From contig NZ_CP032674.1 in assembly GCF_021730305.1 (NCBI RefSeq), positions 4,015,001 through 4,079,000 of the forward strand: 64,000 nucleotides of DNA. The letters are read 5' to 3'. Each line of letters opens with the position of its first letter. Positions within the stretch are counted from its first letter, which is position 1. Below, piece by piece: positions 44,963 to 53,862 of this stretch. A model generated the notes under the pieces. That model worked only from the letters and a program-made list of their open reading frames with translations, made no database searches and had not been told where the DNA came from. The position numbers and the translations under genes are program-made. The DNA is from Xanthobacter sp. YC-JY1. Its GTDB lineage: Bacteria; Pseudomonadota; Alphaproteobacteria; Rhizobiales; Xanthobacteraceae.

Positions 44963-44976
44963 TTGATCCAGATCAA
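44963..44976. promoter_or_regulatory. FNR/FixK-type binding site
   Basis: TTGATCCAGATCAA is a perfect match to the consensus TTGAT-N4-ATCAA. It is 73 bp before the small membrane protein gene. If it activates at position -41.5, transcription would begin near 45011, leaving a 38-base leader. A ten-base inverted repeat (GTCCGGTGAA at 44979-44988 and its complement at 45031-45040) encloses a CCCGC-AGC-GCGGG hairpin over that same region. Confidence 0.75.
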
Positions 44977-45048
44977 ATGTCCGGTGAAGGTCCGGGCTCC
45001 TCCCGCAGCGCGGGATGAACCTCGGTACATTTCACCGGACCCTGCCCC

Positions 45049-45324
45049 ATGCGAACCGCCGCGCGCGCCGTGCTTCACGTCCCCCTCTTCGGCTGGCTTC
45101 TCCGCGATGCCATCTACGGCCTGCCCGACGCGAAGTACTTCTTCATCGCGAACCTGATTTTCGCCTTTGGTTATCTCACCTATTTCTTCGGCTATGCCTT
45201 CATCATCATCTACGCGCTGACGGCCACGGCGCTCGCCCTGACCGCGCTCATCATTCTCACCGCGTCCGATCTCCTCGCCACCATGGCCAAGCGCAAGGCA
45301 GCCCGGCTGGCGCGGGGCCGGTAA
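45049..45324 (+). CDS. Small two-span membrane protein under a FixK-type site
   Basis: A 91-residue protein with two long spans (YFFIANLIFAFGYLTYFFGY and AFIIIYALTATALALTALII) and a basic C-terminus (MAKRKAARLARGR). Aromatic-rich spans are unusual. No family recognised. The perfect FNR/FixK box upstream suggests induction at low oxygen. The start ATG has only a weak CCGGA before it; a second ATG further in is not available, so the length is reasonably fixed. Confidence 0.65.
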   Translation: MRTAARAVLHVPLFGWLLRDAIYGLPDAKYFFIANLIFAFGYLTYFFGYAFIIIYALTATALALTALIILTASDLLATMAKRKAARLARGR

Positions 45325-45377
45325 GGCCAGAGAATGGCTCCCACCGCCCCGGCGCACGACGTCGGGGCGGAACACGG

Positions 45378-45402
45378 GCCGCGGCCAGAAACCGGCCGCG
45401 GC
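45378..45402. terminator. Hairpin between convergent genes
   Basis: Nine-base-pair stem GCCGCGGCC / GGCCGCGGC with a seven-base loop, between the small membrane protein and the end of the TonB receptor. No U-tract; probable weak stop for either strand. Confidence 0.5.
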
Positions 45403-45417
45403 TGGAAGGGTGCCCCC

Positions 45418-47685
45418 TCAGAACTGGTACGTCACCCGCGTGTTGAACGAGCGGCCCATGCCGGCCACCGGGAAGCCCCACGCCGCCGACGTGCCCATCA
45501 TCGACGACACCTGGTAGTTCACCAGGTTCGCGCCGCCGAGGGGCAGGTTGTAGTTGGTGTCCAGAATGTTCTCGACACCAAAGTCGAAGCGGAACTGCTG
45601 CCACTGGTAGCTGGTGCGGTAGTTGAGCAGCGCGTAGGCCGAGGTCTCAAGTTCGTTGCGCACCTGGCTCACGAGCACCTTGGCCGCGACCATCTGCAGT
45701 TCGAGGCTGTTGGTCCAGTTGCCGAGCTTGTGGTCGACCGCGATGACGCCGTTGAGCGGCATCATGTGGTAGAGGTTCACGCCGTCGGTGCGCTGGCCCT
45801 GCACGAAGTTGAGGTTGCCGCGGAACACGCCCTGCCCCCACGTGAGGTCGTTCCACAACTCCATCTTGCCATCGATGTTCACGCCATAGAGCCACGCATC
45901 GTGGTTGGCGAACTGCAGGAAGACGAAGTCGTTGGTGACGTAGGGATTGTTGGGCTTCGACGCGAGGCAGCCCGCCAGCAGGCAACGGTCCGCGTCGATA
46001 TAGTTCACCACATAGCTGTAATAGGGCGAGACGCGCAGTTCCCAGGCGTTGCGCACCGGGTCGTGCCAGGTGGCGGTGAAGCTCGCCGTGTGGGCCGCCT
46101 CCGGCTCCAGATTGAGATTGCCCACATAGCCGTTGCCGTCGCCGAACCAGCCGATCATGTCCATGGCCATGGGGTTGGTGGACCAGGCATAGCGCTCGTA
46201 GAAATTCGGCGAGCGGGTCTTTCTGGCGAGGCCGAATTCGTAGGTGCTGGCGGCGTTGGCGTCGTAACGCAGGATGGCCGAGGCATCGACGTTGAAGTCG
46301 GTGCGGGCGTGGCTCTGGGCGTTGAACAGCGCAGCGTCGGCGCCGTACATCATCTGGTTGTAGCCCTCCACGTCGCCGGTGTTCATCCAGACCACGTCGT
46401 TGCGCACGCCCAGCACTGCGGTCCAGCGGTCGTCGATTCGCCGCTCCCACTCGCCATAGATGCCGGCGCGCAGCTTCTGGCCGTTGTTGATGCTCTGGAA
46501 GGTATCCGGTCCCATCATCATGGAGCCGGCGACGGGCGGCCACCAATCATCGAGGGTGTTGTAGTAGAGTTCATTGCCGATCCGCAGCGTATCGCGGGCA
46601 GAGAGTGCCATCGTGCCCTTCAGCGAGTAGCCGATGTCGGTCGCCTTCGTGTCCATGGGCATGTCGCCGGTCTTGTCCGGCGCGATGAAGCCCATGGTGT
46701 GGCGGATCTGGTTGGCGAAGACATTGCCTTCCAGCTGGCCCCAGTCGAACTCGCCGAGATAGCGGCCGAAGGCGTTGATGCTCTTGTTCTCCACGAGGTC
46801 CATATACTGGTTGGGGTAGCCCTCGTAGGGGATGAACTGGCCGCCGATTCCCACCGTGAAGAGCTGGTCGGCGATCTTCTTCGAGATGGTCAGCGCGTGG
46901 TTCTGGGTCTCGTACAAGGTGGACTTGATGGTGGTGCCGTCGCCCGCCACATAGTCGCTCGCCTTGGCCCAGCCGCCGGTATAGGTCACGCTGGTGTCGG
47001 CATTGGAGACGGTGGCCGTGGCGTCCACGCCGTAGCTGTTGTTGTTGCTCCGATAATAGCCGGAGATGCTGCCCGAGACGGTGAGCTGCTCGCCCTCGGT
47101 GAACTTCGGGGGCGCCACCGTCACGTTCACCCGCGCGCCCGTATAGTCGCCGCCGACGCTCACCGGCGCAGTGGCCGTATAGACCTTCACGTTGGCGATC
47201 ATCGCCGGATTGACGAAAGAGAAGGGCGGATTCATCTGGTTCGGGCAGGCGATGCCGAACAGCATCCCGTTGACCGCGACCTGGACCCGGTCCGCCCCCA
47301 TGCCGTTCACCGCCGGCAGGCTGGAGACACCGCCCGCGCCCCAGGACGCGCCGCCGGGAATGCGGTTGAGGAGCGAGCCCGAATCGCTGGTCCACAGCGT
47401 CGCCGCCTGCGCCTCGCTGCCGGAGATGAGCGCGATGTCCGCCGGGGAGAAATTGCCCGAATCCGACCCCGGTGCGCCGGATGCCGTCGCCGCCGGCGTG
47501 GTGGCCCGCACGGTCACGGGCGGCAGCTCGGTGGCCGGCTGCGGGCTGGTCTGCGCCATAGCAGGCGCGACGAATGCCGGCACCAGGACAAGCGCGAGCG
47601 CGGACGGCGCAAACAGAGCGGTGCTGCGCGCGAAGCTGCCGCGCAGCCGGGACAGGGTCCCGGCGGGGAGAACGGGGGATGGCAT
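45418..47685 (-). CDS. TonB-dependent receptor, copper-receptor type
   Basis: A 755-residue outer-membrane beta-barrel with signal peptide, a plug domain (residues about 60-190) and a C-terminal barrel ending in a Phe (TRVTYQF), as outer-membrane insertion requires. The plug segment GMGADRVQVAVNGMLFGIACPNQMNPP closely resembles the CxxxM / MNPP signature of OprC-like copper receptors, and the barrel is rich in Met (MMMGPD, NPMAMDMIGW). The DUF2946 gene upstream is a common companion of such receptors. So copper uptake is favoured over siderophores. The ATG at 47685 has GAGGAC seven bases before. Confidence 0.82.
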   Translation of the reverse strand: MPSPVLPAGTLSRLRGSFARSTALFAPSALALVLVPAFVAPAMAQTSPQPATELPPVTVRATTPAATASGAPGSDSGNFSPADIALISGSEAQAATLWTSDSGSLLNRIPGGASWGAGGVSSLPAVNGMGADRVQVAVNGMLFGIACPNQMNPPFSFVNPAMIANVKVYTATAPVSVGGDYTGARVNVTVAPPKFTEGEQLTVSGSISGYYRSNNNSYGVDATATVSNADTSVTYTGGWAKASDYVAGDGTTIKSTLYETQNHALTISKKIADQLFTVGIGGQFIPYEGYPNQYMDLVENKSINAFGRYLGEFDWGQLEGNVFANQIRHTMGFIAPDKTGDMPMDTKATDIGYSLKGTMALSARDTLRIGNELYYNTLDDWWPPVAGSMMMGPDTFQSINNGQKLRAGIYGEWERRIDDRWTAVLGVRNDVVWMNTGDVEGYNQMMYGADAALFNAQSHARTDFNVDASAILRYDANAASTYEFGLARKTRSPNFYERYAWSTNPMAMDMIGWFGDGNGYVGNLNLEPEAAHTASFTATWHDPVRNAWELRVSPYYSYVVNYIDADRCLLAGCLASKPNNPYVTNDFVFLQFANHDAWLYGVNIDGKMELWNDLTWGQGVFRGNLNFVQGQRTDGVNLYHMMPLNGVIAVDHKLGNWTNSLELQMVAAKVLVSQVRNELETSAYALLNYRTSYQWQQFRFDFGVENILDTNYNLPLGGANLVNYQVSSMMGTSAAWGFPVAGMGRSFNTRVTYQF

Positions 47686-47773
47686 TTGCGTGTCCTCGCG
47701 CTCGAAGGCCGGCGGCAAGAGGCGCGGCAGAGCGGAATTGTTTTTGGGTAGGGTAGACCTTGGCCGCGCCGAC

Positions 47774-47787
47774 GCGGACCTGTCCGC
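47774..47787. promoter_or_regulatory. Palindrome upstream of the TonB receptor
   Basis: Perfect dyad GCGGAC-CT-GTCCGC, 89 bp before the receptor ATG, in the 215-bp gap after the DUF2946 gene. It may be a metal-regulator site or part of a promoter for independent expression; nothing identifies the regulator. Confidence 0.35.
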
Positions 47788-47900
47788 TTGCCTTGCAAGC
47801 TGACCGGTCGAAGCATTCCCTGTGTTGAAACGGGAGAACGCACGGGCCGTGGGACAGCGCGCCCGGCCCCGCACCGCGTCAGCGGCGAGACCGGACGACT

Positions 47901-48320
47901 TCAGGCCGCCGCGGGAGGTGCACGCGCCCGGAAGGCGCTCAGGACATGGGTGCGAAGCGGTGCGGAGGGCGCGCCGAAATCGAGCCGGAGCGCGCCGGTG
48001 AGCGGCGCGACGTCCGGCACAGGCGGCGGTGGCGGCAGAGCGGGCAGGTCGGCCCGCGCGAGACAGGCCTGGCACTGGCGATGCTGCGCCGGGGCGCCGT
48101 CATGCCCGCCATCCGAGCCTGTCGTGCCGGCGGAGACCGCACTCAGGCACAGGTCCGGATCCATCCCGATGGGAACGGATCCGAGCGCGAAGCCCGAAAG
48201 GACGACCTGGAGAAGGAGGACATAGGCGACAGCCCAGCCGGCAACACGCGCCGCAACCCGACCCGCGGCCCTTTCGGCCGCGCGTCGCGCGAATGCGTTA
48301 ATGCCCCTGCGTCCAGCCAT
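47901..48320 (-). CDS. DUF2946 protein (copper-associated)
   Basis: A 139-residue protein with one N-terminal membrane span (VAYVLLLQVVLSGFALGSV) and a periplasmic part with HRQCQACL, a Cys-x2-Cys next to a His, plus another Cys and a His/Gly-rich run (GSDGGHDG). The tail is Pro/Ala-rich. DUF2946 genes commonly accompany TonB-dependent copper receptors. A role in copper binding or delivery is an inference. The ATG at 48320 follows GGGAG by seven bases. Confidence 0.78.
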   Translation of the reverse strand: MAGRRGINAFARRAAERAAGRVAARVAGWAVAYVLLLQVVLSGFALGSVPIGMDPDLCLSAVSAGTTGSDGGHDGAPAQHRQCQACLARADLPALPPPPPVPDVAPLTGALRLDFGAPSAPLRTHVLSAFRARAPPAAA

Positions 48321-48494
48321 GTGCCGCTCCCGCCACAGGAGTACCATTCCTCACGGGAACGTGTAACGGCGGAAATGGGCTGCCGCCCCTGCGGAAGGGC
48401 GCCCTGACGCACGGTCCGTTAACACTGTTGCAAACTTGCCGCAGATTTCGGCCTGTCGGGGGCGCCACGGCGTCCCCGTCGAGGTTTCCCCTGC

Positions 48495-50528
48495 TCAGAC
48501 GCGGCTGCTCATGGTCAGCAGCTCGTAGCGGGCCACGGTGTCGCCATCCTGGTTGAACACCTCCGCATCCCAGCGCACCTCGCCGTATTCCGGCTTGCGG
48601 GCGGGCTGCTTGTTCTTGACCGTTAGCCGCACGCGGATGGCATCCCCCGGCGAGACTGGCTTCAGGAAGCGCAGCGAGTCGAGCCCGTAATTGGCGAGCA
48701 GCGGCCCCGGCGCCGGATCGACGAACAGGCCCGCCGCGAACGACAGGATGAGGTAGCCGTGCGCGACGCGGCCGGGGAAGAAGGGGTTCGCCTTCGCCGC
48801 TTCCTCGTCCATGTGGGCATAGAAGGTGTCGCCGGTGAAATGGGCGAAATGCTCGATGTCGTCCAGCGTGATGGTGCGCGACGCCGTCTCCACCGTGTCG
48901 CCCACGCTGAGGGCATCGAACTTGCGCTTGAAGGGATGCTCCGGCGTCACCGGCGCGGGGGCGCCCGAGAGCCAGGTGCGCGTCAGGGCCGACAGGCGGG
49001 CGGGCGAGCCCTCGATGGCGGTGCGCTGCATGTAGTGGAACACGCCGCGCAGGCCACCCATCTCCTCGCCGCCACCGGCACGGCCGGGGCCGCCATGGAC
49101 GAGGCCGGGGAGCGGCGAGCCGTGGCCGGTGGATTCCTTGGCGCAGTCGCGGTCAATCAGCACGAGGCGGCCATGATGGGCGGCGATGCCGAACACCAGC
49201 TCCTCCGCCACCGCAGGATCATAGGTGTAGACCGAGGCGACGAGGCTGCCCTCGCCCTTGGCCACCAGCGCCAGTGCATCGGCGATGGCCTCGTAGCCCA
49301 TCACCGTCGCCACCGGCCCGAACGCTTCCACCTCGTGCGGCGCCTTGGCCTTGAGGGGTTCGGCGCAGCGCAGCAGCACCGGTGCCATGAAGGCGCCGGT
49401 GGCGGCATCCGCGCCCACGGGCTCGACCTTTTCAGGATCGCCGAACACGATCTCCGCCTCGGCCGCGATCTCCCGCACCGCCTCCTGCGTGGCGGTGCGC
49501 TGGGCGCGGCTGGCGAGCGGGCCCATGCGCACGTCCTCGCGGCGCGGGTCGCCCACGGCGATGGCCGCGAGGCGCGTGGAGAGAGCCGCGATCACAGCGT
49601 TCTCCTGCGCTTTCGGTACGATGATGCGGCGGATGGCGGTGCACTTCTGGCCCGCCTTCACCGTCATCTCGCGCACCACCTCGGCGATGAAGAGGTCGAA
49701 CTCCGGCGTGCCCTCCACGGCATCCGGGCCGAGCACGGCGGCATTGAGCGAGTCCCGCTCGGCGATGAAACGCACCGCGTTGCGCGAGACCGCCGGATGG
49801 TCGCGCAGCGCCTGCGAAGTCGCGGCAGAGCCGGTGAAGGAGAGCACGTCCTGCCCGGTGAGATGATCGAGCAGGTCACCCGCCGATCCCGCGACGAACT
49901 GCAGCGCGCCCGCCGGCAGGATGTTCGCCTCGATGATGAGCTTCACCACGGCCTCGGCCACATAGGCGGTGGCGGTGGCCGGCTTGGTGATGACGGGCAT
50001 GCCCGCGAGGATGGCCGGGGCCAGCTTCTCCAGCATGCCCCAGCAGGGGAAGTTGAAGGCGTTCACGTGCACCGCGACGCCGTGGAGCGGGGTGAGCACA
50101 TGGAGACCGATGAAGGTGCCGTTCTTCGACAGGGCCTCCGGCGCGCCTTCCACCACGAAGCGCTCGCCCGGCAGTTCGCGCCGCCCGCGGGAGGCGTAGG
50201 CGTAGAGCGTGCCGATGCCGCCGTCGATATCGAAGAAATTATCCCGCTTGGTTGCGCCGGTGTCGGCGGCGAGCGCGTAGAGCGCATCCTTGTGGGCGGT
50301 GAGATGGGCACCGAGGGCTTTGAGCATGTCGGCGCGCTGATGGAAAGTGAGACGCCGCAGCGCCGGCCCGCCCACGTCGCGGGCATGGCGCACCATGGCA
50401 GCGAAATCGAGCCCACGGGTGGAGGCACGCGCCACCACGCGCCCGTCGATGGCGCTCGGAATGTCCACCAGCCCGGCCTCGGGGGTGAACCAGCGGTCGA
50501 GGGCGTAGCTGTCGAGGATCTTGGTCAC
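48495..50528 (-). CDS. paaZ: Bifunctional oxepin-CoA hydrolase / 3-oxo-5,6-dehydrosuberyl-CoA semialdehyde dehydrogenase
   Basis: A 677-residue fusion, as in E. coli PaaZ (681). The N-terminal aldehyde dehydrogenase has Glu257 in AERDSLNA and Cys296 in GQKCTAIR, one residue off the E. coli catalytic Glu256 and Cys295. The C-terminal MaoC-type hydratase carries GDTFYAHMDEEAA, the Asp-x4-His catalytic pair. It opens the oxepin ring and oxidises the aldehyde. GTG start overlapping the upstream stop (GTGA). Confidence 0.95.
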   Translation of the reverse strand: MTKILDSYALDRWFTPEAGLVDIPSAIDGRVVARASTRGLDFAAMVRHARDVGGPALRRLTFHQRADMLKALGAHLTAHKDALYALAADTGATKRDNFFDIDGGIGTLYAYASRGRRELPGERFVVEGAPEALSKNGTFIGLHVLTPLHGVAVHVNAFNFPCWGMLEKLAPAILAGMPVITKPATATAYVAEAVVKLIIEANILPAGALQFVAGSAGDLLDHLTGQDVLSFTGSAATSQALRDHPAVSRNAVRFIAERDSLNAAVLGPDAVEGTPEFDLFIAEVVREMTVKAGQKCTAIRRIIVPKAQENAVIAALSTRLAAIAVGDPRREDVRMGPLASRAQRTATQEAVREIAAEAEIVFGDPEKVEPVGADAATGAFMAPVLLRCAEPLKAKAPHEVEAFGPVATVMGYEAIADALALVAKGEGSLVASVYTYDPAVAEELVFGIAAHHGRLVLIDRDCAKESTGHGSPLPGLVHGGPGRAGGGEEMGGLRGVFHYMQRTAIEGSPARLSALTRTWLSGAPAPVTPEHPFKRKFDALSVGDTVETASRTITLDDIEHFAHFTGDTFYAHMDEEAAKANPFFPGRVAHGYLILSFAAGLFVDPAPGPLLANYGLDSLRFLKPVSPGDAIRVRLTVKNKQPARKPEYGEVRWDAEVFNQDGDTVARYELLTMSSRV

Positions 50529-52630
50529 TTATTCCCTCCCTTGGGAGCGCCGGCCTTGTGCCAGTCTGTAAATGTCTTGCCCTCGCGCACGAGCTGGACG
50601 AGGAGCGGTGCGGGGTCGGAGCCGGCGCCGCCGGTGGCGTGGGCGGCTTCGATTTCGGTGAGGATGGTGGCGAGGCCGAGGGCGTCGGCGGCGTGCATGG
50701 GGCCGCCCTTGAGGCGCGGAAAGCCGTAGCCGTTGACGAAGGCGAGGTCGATGTCGGAGGGCCGCAGCGCGATGCCCTCGGCCAGTTCCTTCGCGCCCTC
50801 ATTGGCCGTCACGGCCAGAAGCCGAAGCTGGATCTCCTCCGGCGTGAAGGATCGCGGCTGGATCCCCTTGGCGGCGCGGGCCTGCGCGATGATCTGCGTG
50901 ACGGCAGGGTCTGGAGCACGGTTGCCGTTTGCATCATAGGCGTACCAGCCGCCATTGGTCTTGCGCCCCAGCCGACCCGCCTCGACCAGAGCATCGGCGA
51001 TGGCGACGTAGCGCTCGTTCGGGTCGCGCGTCGCCGCCCGGCGCTTCCTCATGGCATAGGCGATGTCGAGGCCGGACATGTCCGACACCGCGAAGATGCC
51101 CATGGCGAAGCCGAAGGCCTCCAGCGCCGCATCCACCTGTTCGGGGCTGGCCCCGTCCTCCACCAGATATTCCGCGTGGCGGCGGTACACCGCATAGATG
51201 CGGTTGCCGATGAAACCGTCGCAATTGCCCGCAACCACCGGCTGCTTGCCCATCTTCTTCGCCAGCGCGAGGGCGGTCGCCAGAACGTCCGGCGCGGTAT
51301 GGGTCGCCTTCACCACCTCCAGCAGCTTCATGATGTTGGCGGGGGCGAAGAAGTGCAGGCCCACCACGTCCTCAGGCCGGGAGGTGGCGGCGGCGATGGC
51401 GTCGAGGTCGAGATAGGAGGTGTTGGTGGCGAGCACCGCACCCGGCTTCGCAATCCGGTCGAGGCGGCCGAAGATGTCGGTCTTCACCGCCATGTCCTCG
51501 AAGGCGGCTTCGACGATGAGGTCGACATCGGCCAGGGCCGCATAGTCGCAGGCCGGGGTGAGGCGGGCGAGGCGCTCAGCCTTCCGGGCCTCGTCGATAC
51601 GGCCGCTCTTCACCTGCCGGGCATAGAGGGCATCAATGCGCGCGACGCCGGCCGCAGCGGCCTCCGCATCGCGCTCCACCAGAGTCACGGGATATCCGGC
51701 GTCCAGCAGCGCCACGGCAATGCCCGCGCCCATGGTGCCGGCGCCGATGACGGCAGTGGATGACACGGACCGCGCCTTGGCGCCTTCCAGCCCCGGCACC
51801 TTCACCGCCTCGCGCTCGGCAAGGAAGAGGTGGCGCAGGGCCTTGGCTTCCGGGCTCTCGCGCAAGCTAAGGAAGGCGGCGCGCTCGGTGGCGAGGCCGG
51901 AGGCGAAGTCGCCATCCTTCGACGCGGTGATGACGCGGATGGCCTCGGCGATGGCCGGCACGCCCTTCGCCCCCTTCAGCGCCTTGGCCGCTGCCGCGTC
52001 CTCCCCGACCGGATCGCCGGCGGGGACCGGCAGGGCCGAGAGCCGGCGCTTTGAAACCGACGGCGCACGGGCGATGGCTTCGGCGAGGAGATCGCCCTCC
52101 ACCACCGCATCGACAAGGCCCAGGGCCAGCGCCTCGCCGGCCTTCAGCACCCGGCCCTCGCACACCAGAGCGATGGCCTGCGCCACCCCGACCAGCCGCA
52201 CCAGCCGCTGGGTTCCCCCCGCGCCGGGGATGATGCCGAGCCGGGTCTCGGTGAGCCCCACCAGCGCCTTGGCCGACCCAATCCGCAGATCGCAGGCCAG
52301 CGCGATCTCGCAGCCACCGCCCAAAGCCGCGCCGTCCAGCGCCGCGACCACCGGCTTGGTGCAGGCATCGATCGCGCCCACCACCTCCGGCAAAAACGGC
52401 TCATCGGGCGGCAGCGCCATCTCCTTGAGGTCCGCCCCCGCGATGAACCGCCCCGGCCCGCCGCTCAGCACGAGCGCCGACACCGACGCATCCGCCTCCA
52501 GCCCCCGCACCGCATCCAACAGCCCCTGCCGCACGCCACGCGACAGCGCGTTCACCGGCGCATGGTCGATGTGAACCACCGCGACAGCGCCGTGGCGGGT
52601 GATCGTGAGGGGGGAAACCTGCGCGTCCAC
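50525..52630 (-). CDS. Fused enoyl-CoA hydratase / 3-hydroxyacyl-CoA dehydrogenase
   Basis: A 701-residue FadB/FadJ-type protein. The N-terminal crotonase domain has GRFIAGADLKEM and GAALGGGCEIALACD with Glu in LTETRLGIIPGAGG (two Glu, consistent with real hydratase activity). The C-terminal dehydrogenase has the Rossmann VIGAGTMGAGIAVALLD at about residue 295 and LHFFAPANIMKLLEVV. In this operon it plausibly replaces separate PaaF and PaaH for the 2,3-dehydroadipyl-CoA steps. GTG start; overlaps paaZ. Confidence 0.92.
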   Translation of the reverse strand: MDAQVSPLTITRHGAVAVVHIDHAPVNALSRGVRQGLLDAVRGLEADASVSALVLSGGPGRFIAGADLKEMALPPDEPFLPEVVGAIDACTKPVVAALDGAALGGGCEIALACDLRIGSAKALVGLTETRLGIIPGAGGTQRLVRLVGVAQAIALVCEGRVLKAGEALALGLVDAVVEGDLLAEAIARAPSVSKRRLSALPVPAGDPVGEDAAAAKALKGAKGVPAIAEAIRVITASKDGDFASGLATERAAFLSLRESPEAKALRHLFLAEREAVKVPGLEGAKARSVSSTAVIGAGTMGAGIAVALLDAGYPVTLVERDAEAAAAGVARIDALYARQVKSGRIDEARKAERLARLTPACDYAALADVDLIVEAAFEDMAVKTDIFGRLDRIAKPGAVLATNTSYLDLDAIAAATSRPEDVVGLHFFAPANIMKLLEVVKATHTAPDVLATALALAKKMGKQPVVAGNCDGFIGNRIYAVYRRHAEYLVEDGASPEQVDAALEAFGFAMGIFAVSDMSGLDIAYAMRKRRAATRDPNERYVAIADALVEAGRLGRKTNGGWYAYDANGNRAPDPAVTQIIAQARAAKGIQPRSFTPEEIQLRLLAVTANEGAKELAEGIALRPSDIDLAFVNGYGFPRLKGGPMHAADALGLATILTEIEAAHATGGAGSDPAPLLVQLVREGKTFTDWHKAGAPKGGNK

Positions 52631-52633
52631 CGC

Positions 52634-53839
52634 TCAGACCCGCTCGATGAGGGCGGCGATGCCCTGGCCCACACCGATGCACATGGTGGCGACCGCCCGC
52701 TTGCCGCCACGGACTTCCAGCGCGCTGACCGCCGTCATGGCGAGGCGCGCGCCGGACATGCCGAGGGGATGGCCAAGCGCGATGGCCCCGCCATGCGGGT
52801 TCACGCGCTCCGCATCATCCGGCAGGCCGAGCTGGCGCAGTACCGCCAGCGCCTGCGAGGCGAAAGCTTCATTGAGTTCGATGAGGTCGATATCGGAGAG
52901 GGACAGGCCGTTCTTCTCCAGAAGCTTGCGCGTGGCCGGCGCCGGGCCGATGCCCATGATCCGCGGCGGCACGCCGGCCTGCACCACGGAAATGACGCGG
53001 GCGCGCGGCGTGAGGCCGTACTTTTTCGCCGCCGCTTCCGAGGCGAGGATGAGCGCGCCGGCGCCATCGTTGACGCCGGAGGCATTGCCCGCCGTCACCG
53101 AGCCGCCCTCCTTGCGGAAGGGAGTCTTCAGCGCGGCCAGTTGCTCCAAGGTCGTATCGCCGCGCGGGTGCTCGTCGCGCTCCACCAACACCGAGGACTT
53201 CCTGCCCTTCACCTCGATGGGCGCGATCTCGCGAGCGAAGAAACCCGCCTCCTGCGCTGCCTTTGCCCGCTGCTGGGAACGCCAGGCGAACAGATCCTGA
53301 TCGGCGCGGGAAATAGCGAAGTCGGCGGCGACGTTCTCGCCGGTCTCCGGCATGGAATCGACGCCGTACTGCGCCTTCATCAGCGGGTTGATGAAGCGCC
53401 AGCCGATCGTGGTGTCGTAAATCTCCGCCTGCCGCGAGAAGGCCTCCGTGGCCTTGCCCTGCACGAAGGGCGCGCGGGTCATGCTCTCCACGCCGCCGGC
53501 AATGATGAGGTCGGCATCGCCGGTCATGATGGCACGGGCGCCGATGCCGACCGCATCAAGGCCGGACCCGCACAGCCGGTTCACAGTGGTGCCCGGAGCG
53601 CTCACCGGCAGGCCGGCGAGGAGGGCCGCCATGCGGGCGACGTCGCGATTGTCCTCGCCCGCCTGATTGGCGCAGCCGAGGATCACGTCGTCCACCGCCT
53701 CCCAGTCCACGCCGGGATTGCGGTCCTTGAGCACGCGGATGGGATGGGCGGCGAGGTCGTCCGCCCGCACGTCCTTGAGAGCGCCGGCATAGCGGCCGAT
53801 GGGGGTGCGCGCGAAGTCGCAGATGAAGGCGTCAGCCAT
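52634..53839 (-). CDS. paaJ: 3-oxoadipyl-CoA thiolase (PaaJ/PcaF type)
   Basis: A 401-residue classical thiolase, the length of PcaF/PaaJ. Cys90 in [10 protein letters not shown], His in [11 protein letters not shown] and Cys in TMCIGVGQG make the full catalytic set. In a paa operon it cleaves 3-oxoadipyl-CoA to succinyl-CoA and acetyl-CoA, and may also act on 2,3-didehydropimeloyl-type intermediates. ATG at 53839 follows GGAG by seven bases; the open frame upstream is not the gene. Confidence 0.93.
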   Translation of the reverse strand: MADAFICDFARTPIGRYAGALKDVRADDLAAHPIRVLKDRNPGVDWEAVDDVILGCANQAGEDNRDVARMAALLAGLPVSAPGTTVNRLCGSGLDAVGIGARAIMTGDADLIIAGGVESMTRAPFVQGKATEAFSRQAEIYDTTIGWRFINPLMKAQYGVDSMPETGENVAADFAISRADQDLFAWRSQQRAKAAQEAGFFAREIAPIEVKGRKSSVLVERDEHPRGDTTLEQLAALKTPFRKEGGSVTAGNASGVNDGAGALILASEAAAKKYGLTPRARVISVVQAGVPPRIMGIGPAPATRKLLEKNGLSLSDIDLIELNEAFASQALAVLRQLGLPDDAERVNPHGGAIALGHPLGMSGARLAMTAVSALEVRGGKRAVATMCIGVGQGIAALIERV

Positions 53840-53862
53840 GATGATCTCCGAAGAAAAGGGGC

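Noticed and set aside
45334-47751. An 805-codon plus-strand frame antisense to the TonB receptor
   Set aside because: The minus strand has signal peptide, plug, barrel and terminal Phe; the plus-strand product has no recognisable features.
48759-50729. A 656-codon plus-strand frame antisense to paaZ
   Set aside because: paaZ is complete with both catalytic domains; the antisense product is compositionally biased.
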